Origin: Thuidium tamariscinum
Taxonomy: Eukaryota > Streptophyta > Bryopsida > Hypnales > Thuidiaceae
Direction: 5' to 3'
Length of the DNA stretch: 64,000 nucleotides
NCBI GenBank assembly: GCA_947034885.2
Contig: OX344756.2
Span: forward strand, 18,348,098-18,412,097
This document shows, piece after piece, positions 10,537 to 21,722 of this stretch. The notes under the pieces were generated by a model. It had not been told where the DNA came from. It searched no databases and saw only the letters and a list, made by a program, of their open reading frames with translations. A program made the translations under genes and the position numbers. How positions within the stretch are numbered: position 1 is the stretch's first letter; every line of letters starts with the position of its first letter.

Positions 10537-10899
10537 ATGCAGGGCGATCGCGGCACAGCGGCGTACACGAACGTGCCCGTGGGAGCTGGAGGGACGGCGA
10601 ATTATCCTGCCAGCCAGAGAGTGAATGGAACTGGTGGCTCAGCGAATTATCCTGCGAGTAACGGTGTTGGAAGTGGATATCATCACAAGAGTAGCTATGG
10701 AAATGAGTACGATGGGAACAACGTGAAGTCTGGCTACGGCGTGAAGTCCGGCTATGGCGGTAATGGTGGTGGTGCTTATGTCCAGCCGACGCCCGTGAGC
10801 TATGGACCCAACGGGCAACCCATCGTGAGGAAGAGCCATCGCCTGAGAAATGTGGTTTTAGGCACTTTGGCTGTGTGTTGTTGCTGCATCGCTTTGTAG
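10537..10899 (+). CDS. CYSTM-like cysteine-rich tail membrane protein, 120 aa
   Basis: Encodes a small Gly/Tyr/Asn-rich protein ending in a hydrophobic cysteine-rich tail. Residues 1-80 contain two related blocks (GGTANYPAS and GGSANYPAS) and a doubled VKSGYG motif. Residues 81-97 are Pro-rich (QPTPVSYGPNGQP). A basic stretch (RKSHRLR) precedes the C-terminal VVLGTLAVCCCCIAL. A low-complexity N-terminus with a short C-terminal segment holding four adjacent Cys matches the CYSTM class, whose members are tail-anchored membrane proteins linked to stress tolerance. The ATG follows GCAAG, and a TATA box and G-box cluster lie upstream, so stress or ABA induction is likely but inferred. No intron is needed. 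Oddity: the last codons plus 3' flank are repeated downstream (11014-11189). An alternative spliced C-terminus using that copy cannot be excluded. Confidence 0.75.
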   Translation: MQGDRGTAAYTNVPVGAGGTANYPASQRVNGTGGSANYPASNGVGSGYHHKSSYGNEYDGNNVKSGYGVKSGYGGNGGGAYVQPTPVSYGPNGQPIVRKSHRLRNVVLGTLAVCCCCIAL

Positions 10900-11189
10900 A
10901 TCAATGGAAACCCTGTGTCAGGGTTTTCGATTGCAGGAGGTATGAAGGCGGGGGAATTTCGGATTCGCTTCTTCCGTGGCATTGTCTAATATGTTTAACA
11001 TTGCTTGAAGAACTATCGGCTGCGCAATGCGACTGTCGGCACTTTGTCTGTGTGTCGTTGCTGCACCGCTTTAAAGATCAATAGAAACTCTGTGCTAGGG
11101 TTATGAATTGCAGGAGGTATGAAGACTGGGGAGTTCGGATGCGCTTCTCCCGTGGCATTGTCTAATATGCTTAACATTGCTCCACATCT
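10838..11189 (+). repeat. tandem duplication of the CYSTM 3' end (two about 175-bp copies)
   Basis: Copy 1 (about 10838-11009) covers the end of the CDS and its flank; copy 2 is about 11014-11189. Shared landmarks are the GGCACTTTG..TGTGTGT CDS end, AGATCAATRGAAAC, TTGCAGGAGGTATGAAG and CCGTGGCATTGTCTAATATG. Copy 2 would encode RLRNATVGTLSVCRCCTAL in the same relative frame, a changed tail with one Cys lost and the stop codon altered. Both copies keep a TTGCAG|GAGGTATG block that looks like an acceptor next to a donor. Confidence 0.75.
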
Positions 11190-11830
11190 CTGGTGAGGTG
11201 GAAGTGTGTTCTTTGTAGAAATAGGTAGAGGTTGCAAGTTGGGTAATTTGGTTAGCAACTGGGGTGTAGATTCTTGCGCATGCGAGTAGCTTCAGGCAAC
11301 TGTTTGGAGAATTAGAGCGCTGGGAAGAGAAACAACGATATCATCTACCATATCTTTTCGTACTTCCCACGTATCAGGACAGTTATACTTTTTTGGATAA
11401 GCGATCGACAGCTGATAGGCTTGAGTTGAATACTGGACATATCTTCTGAGATTCAACGAATGTGAAACATTGGCCGCAAGAGTTTATCTTGGAAGTGTTG
11501 ATGTGGAATCAAGAGGATTATGAATTTGGACGTCTGTGGGTATTCACTCGTAGGTGCACAATCGGTGTTTATGTCGACCTTAAGGACTAGTGAGGTGTAG
11601 ACTTTCGCACTTGTATATGTATAGTGGAACTTGTATCAGGAAATTCTTCAAGGTTTTGAGAGAAATCAATCAGAAACACTGCAAACAGTGATCTTATACC
11701 AATTTTCTCTTTTTTTTTGTTGAGTATCTCTGCTTGGCATGTTATGATATGCAACTGTATATGTTGCAATTTATTGGCAGTAGAATTGTACAAACTGCAG
11801 CTGGGGTTTTACTGTAGGAAGCAACAGCAG
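11190..11830 (+). other. probable 3' UTR and downstream flank of the CYSTM-like gene
   Basis: The sequence keeps intermediate GC and lacks any long open frame, unlike the AT-rich intergenic DNA after 11.9 kb. Sequences such as TTGTATATGTATAG near 11611 and TGTATATGTTGC near 11756 could serve as plant-type polyadenylation signals. The exact end cannot be placed. Confidence 0.4.
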
Positions 11831-12074
11831 GGCGGTGATTGATCGTTGGATATCGATCTCCAAGATCCATTCAATGCAAAAGTTTGAATTTTTGGCTCAT
11901 AAGAATGGTGGGTTGCTAGTTCTCTAAATCACACATCTTTCACAATTCTTTTCACGTGTGTGGGCTTTCTGTAGTAAAATGTTGTTTCTTTGTAGTCACA
12001 AGTTTCCATTTCAACTCACCACTGGCTGTGAAAAACAAGGCCTAATTTTGGGTTGAAAAGGCAAGGGCATACTA
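11831..12074. other. intergenic, nothing recognised
   Basis: Transition from the gene flank into the MITE at 12075. No feature is supported. Confidence 0.4.
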
Positions 12075-12348
12075 AGGTAGGTACACCCAAAAGCGCCAGT
12101 TTTTCATACTGTGCCTAGTTCCTATTATTATGTAGTTCAGATTTTTTTTACAGTCTTGTTGGTGAGTGAAAGCATGTTCCAACGCACCAAAGAACAGTGG
12201 ATTTGGATACCGTATGCAAAAGTTATTAACAGTCAAAGTGTGTTTTTGAAAGTGCCATCTACAGTCTGGGTACATGACTGATTTTGAAAATGTATGCATG
12301 TTGTACAGGTAGCTTTAAGGTCAGGTGCCATTTTGGGTGTACCTATCT
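12075..12348. mobile_element. MITE with TA target site (mariner/Stowaway-like size)
   Basis: Inverted ends are AGGTAGGTACACCCAAAA at the left and TTTTGGGTGTACCTATCT at the right, flanked by TA on both sides (12073-12074 and 12349-12350). An inverted relative lies at 15789-16063, sharing CTCACCAACAAGA and the TTCTTTGGTG block. It has no coding capacity. TA targets suggest the Tc1/mariner group, but the terminal sequence is not the standard Stowaway one. Confidence 0.65.
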
Positions 12349-12350
12349 TA

Positions 12351-13080
12351 CATTACTCTTGGGTTTGTGGAAAAGTAAGAAAAGTTCCCTGACATCCGAC
12401 TAAAAATTCAAAAAACCAAGGCAGCCTCGAATAGTACAGAAATTGTCCATTTTGTATTCAGAACCTTCCCGGACTGTGTTTCCAACTCTCTCATTCAATT
12501 TGTTTGCATCACACCTCATCAATAATACATAACTTGTTAGAGGTATCTATTACTATCACACCTCATCAATAATAAATTGGGTAAGGTAGAAATATCTATA
12601 ATAAACAACTCACTTTAACGGCTTTGTAAGATGACCTTTTGTATTCAAAACTTGATGCATTATTTATTGAAAAATGATCTTTTGTTTGTACCTTCTCATC
12701 CAATCATCTCTCTTCGTTAATTGCTTTGGGAGAAGTGTCAATGCTAATCACAAAATGTGAGTCTATGAAATTAGAATAGGTCTTAATGAAAAATTTGCAT
12801 TCATATTGAATAAAATATTCATTTTTGAAAAACAAATTATGTTTTCCTTACAAATTATATAACTCTTGTTGCCTTAGATCAAGATTTTTCTTACACTTAC
12901 ATATGTGGTATACAAAAATGGTAATAATGTATGAAAGATTTCAAACTAATATGTTAGTTCAAATGGTGGAAGAATTGTAAATTTAATGGGAATATATATA
13001 CTTATTTGTTCTTCTTAAAACAATGAAAATGAAAATCTAACAAAAGCTAAAGAATCTTACAATTTGAATAATACTAAGGG
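12351..13080. other. AT-rich intergenic
   Basis: A short direct repeat, CACACCTCATCAATAATA, occurs at about 12511 and 12556. No gene or complete element is supported. Confidence 0.4.
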
Positions 13081-15440
13081 TCCCAAATAAACTTTTTTTG
13101 AATTGGGTGTAAGAATTTATACTAAACCAATATGAGAAAAACTTGCTTGAGAGACAAGCTAGGACATTGCGTAGGTCATGTCGTCTTCAATGACTCACGT
13201 AGTGCGACAGGGTTGACAAGCCAAGCGGAAAGGGCAAAAATTAGAGAAGACGTGGGGGCCGTGTACTTATGCGCTTGAAACTTCTTTTCAAGTCTCCAGC
13301 AAGTCGTACATCTTCTCTCCTCTCTATGCCACCTACCCCTTGCTAGCAACGATCATCCCAATTGTGCACTTTTGGAGCTTCACTTGGCTAGTTTTAGGAA
13401 TTTAATATACTTGCCTTCAACTTAGAACTCATTACTATAATAGAAAGACACTCATATAACAACTATGGTGTGCAAAGAACTCACTAGCTCACAACCTATT
13501 CCATCTTTGCACCACACAACCCACATCTCCACATGGACACACTTTGAATTCTCATCAATAAATTCTTGCCAATTTGAACAAGAAGAAGAGTAATAATCAT
13601 AAATATTTCAACTTTTTGTGGGCTTTCTCGTAGAAAATTTCTAAAGAAGAACATCCTTGTAGTACTAAAAAAAAAATAGAAAAGGAGAAAATACACTAGT
13701 ATATGTGATTACTAGCCCTTCACCATTCTATTTTGTTCCCACTTGCTTTTAGAGTTTCTAAAGATCAAGAACAAAGCTTTGACCAAATTGATTGAATGGG
13801 CTTGTTTGATTTGCACAAGTGAAGAGAGTGACTACATATGGAAGTGTGAATCTTCTTTTGCTAAAGTATATCACAAACTCATATGTCATTGAACATGTGT
13901 GGCATAAAAGTATGGTATGAGTGCAAACTAGTTGATATAAATGCTCACATATATTACTTGAGTACTTGACAAATGTCTTAGTATTATCAATGATATTGTT
14001 TAACCCCTAAAGGACGACAACTATGTTTCCACCAAAACTGCTCCAAACCTGTCATTTCTAGGACAGCTACCAAATTTTTTTTTAAAAACATTTTTTGACA
14101 TATGTAACCATAGGCTCTTTTAGTGCACTAGTTTGGGAAGATGTAGAAAAAATTTCAGAAATTTCCTCCATGTAGATTGCAAGATATTAGTGTTTGAAGT
14201 TACAAAAATCATTTTTTTTCCACTACAAAAATCCGGGCAGCTGCACTTTAGAAGGCCACATTTGTATGGGTAAATGTGCAAAATGGTTGCAACTCTTTGG
14301 ATTCATTTTACAATTCAAGTTGGATACGTGCTTGAAAATTTTCATATCATTTGAAATTGTACAACATGTACAAAAGAATTAGTAAGTAGAAAGAAGTAGA
14401 GAATGATTCAAAATACAAAATGGTAACAATTTATTTATTGAATTGAAAAATGCCAATCCCAATGGTTAAAATTTTGTAATAAACAACCTGCATCCAATAT
14501 TTTTATTTTTTTTCAAAAATATTGAAAATTGAGTAAAATAAAGGAACTCAAAATTTATTTTAGAGAAGAAAATCCATAACTACCCGCAAACTAAAAAATT
14601 TCATAACTTTTGACTCATTAATCCAAATGGAATGATTCAAAGCTTTCAATATATATATATATAAAACCAATTTCAAATTTTTATTTCCAAAAAAAGTGAT
14701 TTTTTCTGATCTGCCCAAACTGCCCGAGTTGAGAAACAAACAACATTTTAAGCGAGAACTTTTCAACCATGTAGTCAAAAGTCACGAAAATTGTTGGGAT
14801 TTGAAGATACTCCTCGTCCACACCTTCTATTAAATTTTGGTTCCAAAATATGGAAATCTCTAGCCACACATACTTGCCCAAAATCACTATGTTGCCAAAA
14901 AAGGCATATTGGTCCTTTAGGGGTTAAATTAGGAGCTTGCACTCATGAATCTAGCATTTAAAGTAATGAATTGAAAGCAAATAGGACTCTTGCAATCAAC
15001 ATTATAATGAGTGAAAAGAAGCAATTTGTGGTATACATTTATATAGTAGATTTGACAACAAATGCTAATATAGAAGCACACAATATATCCTCTTGTAATG
15101 AACCTCAACTAAAATGGCTATGTGATAATGTGATTCTTCAAAAGTGAATCCAATTGCTACCTTAGTGCATTGAGCCAAAAGAAAGAAAAAAAAGGTGTAA
15201 TAAAATGGAATCAATTGCAAGTGTAGTACAAACTTAGTAAGCTATTGTTGATATATAAATAACTAAGCATTTCTTTTCTAAATCAACACAATATACATTC
15301 CAACCTTTGAAGATCTTAGCATTCTAAATTAGAAGTACAACTATTTTGAATCAAAAGGGACCTAGATACTTGGCTTTGCTTTATCTTTTCAAAGAATTTG
15401 ATAGTATGAAAATTTGAGGTATTTGACAATTATCAAGTAA
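13081..15440 (-). repeat. inverted copy of the leader + L repeat
   Basis: Reading right to left, this matches the L repeat found repeatedly at 29-64 kb, ending in a leader at 13141-13400. The leader has the same landmarks (GAAGATGTACGAC reversed, ATGTCGTCTTCAATGACTC, CTTGCTAGCAACGATCATCCC). The L part includes the reversed CAAGAACAAAGCTTTGACC block near 13770 and the reversed GTACCATACTTGCATT region near 15210. It is split by the TTAA element at 14004-14923. Similarity fades after about 15440. It is the only L copy left of the tandem array. Confidence 0.75.
14004..14923. mobile_element. TTAA-target element with CCC ends (piggyBac-like MITE)
   Basis: Ends CCCCTAAAGGAC and GTCCTTTAGGGG are perfect inverted repeats flanked by TTAA on both sides (14000-14003 and 14924-14927). 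The empty site is visible in other L copies: at about 33484 and 58262 the same flanks run TCTAATTTAAACAATAT with one TTAA. So the 920-bp insertion and 4-bp duplication are directly supported. There is no transposase. The TTAA duplication with a CCC start fits piggyBac-type elements; other TTAA-specific superfamilies remain possible. Confidence 0.8.
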
Positions 15441-15788
15441 TTTAGATTGGTTTCTTGTGTACCAAAAGTAGTTGAAGGCCATATTCATTATGTTGAGACT
15501 TTTTGAAGATTTTGAGATAGAATGCTAGTTATTGAAAAATTCATTTTAATAAGTAGTAATTGATACCAAAATAAAAATTGCTCAAATAGTGATTCTGTAA
15601 TGAAATTCTAAAAGTTGATATTGTTATGTATTCATAAAAAAACTACTAGTAAAGGGATATTATAGCAGTTTATCATCAAGTCAAAGATAAAAATGAGACT
15701 ACAAAAAGTCTCAATATAACAAATATGTTGGTTTCCTCAATTTTTTACATTGAAGATTTGAGGTGAGAGTTTAGGACATAAATAAATA
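15441..15788. other. AT-rich intergenic
   Basis: Lies between the end of the inverted L repeat and the next MITE. Nothing is recognised. Confidence 0.4.
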
Positions 15789-16063
15789 AGGAAGGTAAAT
15801 CCAAAAGCAAACCATTCCTAAAAGCACCATCTATAGCCTACATACATTATTGATTTTAAAAATGTACATTGATTTTGAAAATGTACATTTAGAAACCAAC
15901 TTTGACCTTTAATAACTTTTATATACTATATCCAAATGTTGTATTCTTTGGTGTGTTAAAATGTGCTTCCACTCACCAACAAGATTGTATGAAAATCTAA
16001 ACAACCTAATAATAGTAACAAGGCATAGTATGAATAAGTGGTGCTTTTAGGTGTACCCACTTT
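15789..16063. mobile_element. diverged MITE related to 12075-12348
   Basis: Left end GGAAGGTAAATCCAAAAGC and right end GCTTTTAGGTGTACCCACTTT are inverted. Interior blocks match the reverse complement of the MITE at 12075 (GTGTGTTAAAATGTGCTTCC, CTCACCAACAAGA, TATCCAAATG). It is more decayed than the other copy, and its exact ends and target duplication are unclear. Confidence 0.55.
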
Positions 16064-19000
16064 AAATAAAAATTCATTTTTATTGTTCAAGAAACTATTT
16101 AATAGATGTAGGTATGAGATAGAAGGAAAAAAAACTATTTTGTTAATAACTCTAGGATGGAATTGATACATACTAATTTCAATTGTGAGATTGTTCTATC
16201 GAACAATTTAAAATATATGGATCTTTTTTTCCTAAAAAAAAATGAAAATTGAGTTCAAAAATAATGCCAACATGTTATTCTATCATAAAGTTGTTATGAT
16301 TGCGTCAAATAAGTTGCTTCATAATTTCTACATAACTATTAATTCAAATGAAACAAATCAAAGTCTTAATATAAAATAAAAATATGATCTATGAAAAACA
16401 AATTTTGATTAATATTAATTTGATAAGATAAATAAATTTTCAGGATTATAAATAAATCTCTAATTGAAATTCTTTTTTCTAAAAATGATGCCAAAAATTA
16501 AGATTATAAAAACCAAACCAAAATTTCATTTATTTTTTGAAGATACAATTGTCTTCAAAGATTAAAGCAATTAAAATAATATGAAAAATGAAATTGGTCT
16601 ATTATGGATAATTGAAAAATTGTCATCAAAACTTCAATGTGACTACAAGATGATGAAATTCTAAAACACAATCATATTTAAATTAAAGTTTTGTATCTCA
16701 AATGATTGAAGACTAAAATCCAGATATTTGTTGCAATTGATTTTATAAATAAAAAATTCATGTATTAAATCTCCATTATGATTTGTCATTTATAAATTTA
16801 TAAAAAATAAAGTATATTCTCAAGATTAGAATGTATTATTAAAAAATGTGAAATAAATATATTACATTAAACTAAGTTAATGCTACTAAAAATCTCAAAC
16901 CTAATATTGTTTAGAAGTGAAAAAATAAATATGGGTTAAAGTGACAAAATTGTAATATCTATTTATAGAATATAATAATTTTTTTATAATGGTTATTCTT
17001 TATGATAGACTCAAGGCTTTAGGTATTGAAATGCTTTTGGAATGTTTTTATGTATTATCATATTAAAAATTTAAAATAAAGATATTTTAGATTTATCAAT
17101 TAAAAATCACTTGAATTCAATTTTTGGTCAACTAGATGCCTTTGATATTGCAACTAAAGAGTATTTTTGAGGATTTAATGTAAAATTCTTCAAAATATAG
17201 ATAACACCAAGATAAAAAAATAACCAACCTTCCCACTTTCCAATAGTCTTTACATATTCATCTAATAAAGTATCTGCATGAAATAAAAATTTTAAATGCC
17301 TCTTGTTGATTATTGACTTTAAAAATCATAATTGAATATATAAGAATTCAATTATAATATTTAATTAATCCTTAAAAACCATATTCATTTGATATAATTT
17401 CAAAAATATTGTAAAAAATTATTATTTTATATTTATAACATAGATGGCAATCAATTTAATGATTTAATAATTGTCTTTCAAAACCAATTATTTTAGTTCA
17501 ATAGTTAAGGAAAAGAAATTCAAAATCAAATATTTTTGGGTGAAGATTCTTACCTTTTAAACAACTATAGCTAGGAATTTTTTGTACTACAAACTCTCGA
17601 AAAGCACCTCCTGGTAATCGAGAAACAAGTGTGGTACAAGCATTAATTTTCCTTATATTAGTTGCTTTAGTCACTTCTTGCACCATAAATACTTTTTTAG
17701 ATTTTCGCTTGTATCTTCTCTTTCTTTTCCTTCTGATTTTTTTTGTCATATTACATGCAAGTGATTAACTATTGATTTTCACTAGGATAAATCTTTTATC
17801 TTTCATAACCAATTTCAAATGAAATTCAATATAAATACCAATGGCTTTGATAGTTTTCATTTAAAAATAGTTGATCACAAGTTCCATTTGACTATAATAA
17901 AAAGTTATTTATAATAGAAAAGTTATATTTATAAAGATTTCTAATTTTCAAATCTTTTTCAATTTAAATTTTGTACATTATAATACATCTTTTGTGAACA
18001 ATTGATAGTCTCTATATTGTAAATGAATTCAAGGTATTTGACTATAAATACATTTTATAAAGTAATTATGAGTTGATAATTGAAGAAATTTATCCTTGAA
18101 ATCATTTTGAATATTGATATCATAGTCATGGCTACTATGTATTCATTTTATATATTTTCCATTCATGATTGTTTAAATTTTTTATACTAATAACACAATC
18201 CAATCTAGAATGGTCTTGAAAGGTTGCACCTTTTGCTAGGTTAGATAAAATATTTAGAAAAGTAATATATTGAAGATACTAAGTTTAAAAATATGGATTA
18301 GTTAGTATTAAATATACAAGTTAGAGGCATCATTCTACATAATTTAGTATTATACTAGAGTATATAAAAGATAGATTCAACAATAAAATCAATTCCTAAA
18401 TTTATTTCATATATAAAAGTATGAACTATATAGATTCTTCATTATCACAATACACCATATCACCACCTTGGATATCATTTTTGACATAAAAACATAGGTT
18501 GTCAAATTTGATATCACCTAAAATTTGTCTTATGAAATATAGGTTTCTTATTGTGATTTTTCTTTAATACAATTTTTTTGTAAAACGACAATCATTGACA
18601 ATCATTGGAACCTTACATTGATTTGTAGCATTCAAAATTTCAAATCACTTATTGAAGGACTCCTTTAATTATAGATTTTGACTCCTTTAGTCTAGACTAG
18701 CAAAACACTAGATACAGTAAAATGGATTGGTGTAACAAATGTAGAATCTAAAGTCAATTGATTCATTCTTGTAAAAACTTTGGAAAACCTTGCATTCTAT
18801 GTGGCAATACAAGAGAGGTCAAAAATCATTTGAATTCTATGACACTATTAATCTCTGTGGAAGTCCTAACAAGAGAGGTTGAAAACTAATTAATTTTTTT
18901 TGTAGATGAGTCACATATAAAACTTGTATATAGTATAGAATACCAGTTTTTGTACAAGGTACAAATACAAGATTTAAAGAGAAGAGTGTTCTTGACAATC

Positions 19001-20382
19001 AACGTTGTATGAAAGTACAAAAATGAATATTTTAGGATTCAATCTTTGATAGGGATTTTATTGCACCAAGATTTATAAGTTTTGTGCTATCTATTCCATC
19101 CTCTTTTGGTTGCACTAGAAGAACTTTTCTTCTTTTGCTCATTTGCCAATTTTACTTGATGTTGTACATTTTATCCACCTCACATGTGGATTTTTAGAAT
19201 TTAAGATGGACAAAACCATTGACGATAGAGTTAGTAAACACAAAACATCTTTGTCAATGGAAACTCAAAAGGAAATAAATAGATTGTCACTTTCAACCAT
19301 TGTCTTGTGAAGGTCTTTTTGTGTGTGAGAAGTAGATATATGAACCTATGTTCTCGCAAGGAATAAAGGTATAGCTCAAAATACTACTACAACTACTACC
19401 ACCTACATAGGTAGCATTACTTTACAATGAATCAAACATTTTAAAATGCTACATGTGTATTAACATTTGAAATATTGTTGCATATTTGTAGGGAATTAAT
19501 TTCAAAAGTAGAAGAAGATCAAACCATACCTTAGTTTGTTTTGGTAGTTTTGAACAGCTCAAGGTCCACTTTCACCTCATCATAGATAGCCTTGACCTTT
19601 TTTAATTTAAGAATAATCTTGTAAATATCTATACTGTGGCTTCACATTAAACATGCTTTAGAACAAATCTTTCATACTATGTGGTCAATGTTACGTAGCA
19701 AGTATTTATAATCATAAGGGTCTTATTTGAAGTTTTGAATTGTGTACCATGTTTGTATTAATTTGATGTTGTAGTAAGTGGACAACATTCATGCTTGTCA
19801 TGTCAATTTTAGTTGTGGGATAACATTATTGATGATGTAAATAAAGTTTAATAAAGCATTGCTGAAGGGTGTAGTATGAATTGTAGTGTGATTTTTTTTG
19901 AAGAAGAGAGGGAATGGCAATTGGCCCACAAGGTTACTTTGTGAAAACCATTCACATTGTTCTCTATGTTGATACGGTAGGATTGCTTTAAGGTAATGGT
20001 CTTTTGTAATGAGGCATAGAGATCTCAATTAAAAAAGAACAACATTAAAATTCTCAAATCTTCAATCCTATAAGATTGTCAATTATTAGTTAGCTAAAAT
20101 TTAGCAAGTACTAGGTCTAAAAGTTATTGTCAAAAATGGATGTAATAGTGCTCTTATCATGATGACTACAACACCATGCTTGAGAATGCATTGCTAGGTA
20201 CAATGCTAAAATTTATCTAAGCTCCCCACCCAAGAGCTAAATTAGAATGTATCTTCATACATAGACTATTCCAGTTCAATTATTTTATTCTAATATCAAA
20301 CACTCATACAATGTTCTTCATTAGTTCTAAAGATTAAACAAATTGTCCCCATTTGAATTCTATATGTTACATTAAAAACAAC
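16064..20382. other. 4.3 kb of AT-rich DNA without a convincing gene
   Basis: Mostly A/T-rich sequence with frequent stops in all frames. Isolated traces: a minus-strand frame at 17749-17498 with a basic start (KKIRRKRKRRYKRKSKK); a plus-strand Cys-rich run around 18722-18830 (CNKC ... HSCKNFGKPCILCGN) broken by a stop; and a minus-strand frame at 20028-19798. None is recognised or has splice support. No terminal repeats were detected. Confidence 0.4.
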
Positions 20383-20850
20383 CTAATTAAATGTTTTATA
20401 ATTGTGAATGTGTGTTCTAATAGGAGTTAAACCACTAGAACTTAGATATGACCTAGAAAATGCACAACTCAAAATGAAATTTTTGATAGAACACATCCAA
20501 ATCCAACAATATTGAGAAATGCAAAAGTCCTTAATCCATCTTTTTTTATCAATTGAAAGAAGAATCTCAACCTCCCATCTACAAAAAACTACACTTTCTA
20601 AACAAGTGAGATATTTTTGATATTTTTGATATTCAATGAAATTTTCTAGCGATAGAGGTATCTTCCATTGTAAAGTGGCATTCTTTGTAGGTTTTTGTGA
20701 GGTACTTGCTTGACAATCTTTGTACAAATATTGAATAGATTTGCTATATTGTACAAAATATAAGTTGAATTGTGAGGAGGTTACAATGTGGGGCATGTTG
20801 CAATAAGCTCTGAAAATGGAGTACAAGTTTGGTATAGAACTGCCATCCAA
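20383..20850 (-). pseudogene. 155-codon open frame at the left edge of the duplication, unrecognised
   Basis: An ATG-initiated open frame (start MDGSSIPNLYSIFRAYC) runs 155 codons, unusually long for this AT-rich DNA. The duplicate at 40247-40616 has the same start but a 5-base insertion, a 9-base loss and many replacement changes, which break the frame. The duplication boundary (20477) lies inside this frame. No domain is recognised. Poor conservation argues against function. Confidence 0.3.
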
Positions 20851-21429
20851 CTAACAAAAAATAATCAATTTTTTCCTTTTTAATGTATCTATTATTACTT
20901 CTTTGAGCACATGATGACAATATGTTGCATTATGGTTGAGCTTATTAATTGCCAGGTGGGTGCTTTTACAAAACTATGAGAAAGACATTCTTTTATGGAG
21001 GATATAAAACAAATATATAGAAATTCAAATGTCAATTTTTCACCCTAAGTGTCTATTTTATAAATACACACGATCCTTCAAACCATTCCACAAGACTAAT
21101 AATTTAAATACACGTATCAACAAATAATGAATAGATTTCAACAAAGATGATATTTCAAAGACCAACAATAGAAATGTTTCAATAATCTATGTTCATCAAA
21201 TTGCATATATCATTTATTTATGATGTAGACTGAAATAGATTGAAATACAATCATTTGCTCATCATAAGGTTGATTACAAAAATAAATATTTTTTCTTTGT
21301 TCATATTTGAATGTCATTCTTCTCTTAAGGTTGGATAATAACAACTTGAATGTTTATCAACTATATTATGCCTATAATTTTGTACATCATTGAGGAATGG
21401 AATGCCAAATTTGAGGACTTGCAATCATG

Positions 21430-21722
21430 AGGAGGGATTTGAGGCCAGCAAAGGGCCGTTTCGGAACTGTTCCCGAAACAGGGTCTGGGAACGGCTGGCC
21501 GCTGGTCAACATTTTCACAAAAAAATAAAAAAAAAATAAAAATTGGGGGTCCTGAAATATGAAAAAAAGTCCAAAAAAAAAAAAAAATTTCGGAAAAAAA
21601 AGTCGATGACGTGGCAGTCGCTCGACCACGTCGGATTCCTGCAGGAACTGCGTTCCCGCGGCAGTTTTCGGGATTTCGGGCTCTGGGAACTCACAGGCTC
21701 CCAGAGGCCTCAAATCCCTCCT
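21430..21722. mobile_element. GC-containing MITE present only in unit 1
   Basis: Inverted ends AGGAGGGATTTGAGGCC and GGCCTCAAATCCCTCCT bound a 293-bp insert with GC-rich arms and an A-rich middle. The homologous site in unit 2 (about 41181-41187) runs straight through as GACTTGCAATACTTTTAT, so it is a filled/empty pair. The target duplication is unclear; ATG occurs on the left and, one base away, on the right. Superfamily not assigned. Confidence 0.75.

Noticed and set aside
18722..18830. Cys-rich run resembling a zinc-binding motif
   Set aside because: A stop codon interrupts it, the Cys/His spacing does not fit a defined finger, and the flanks are AT-rich with stops.
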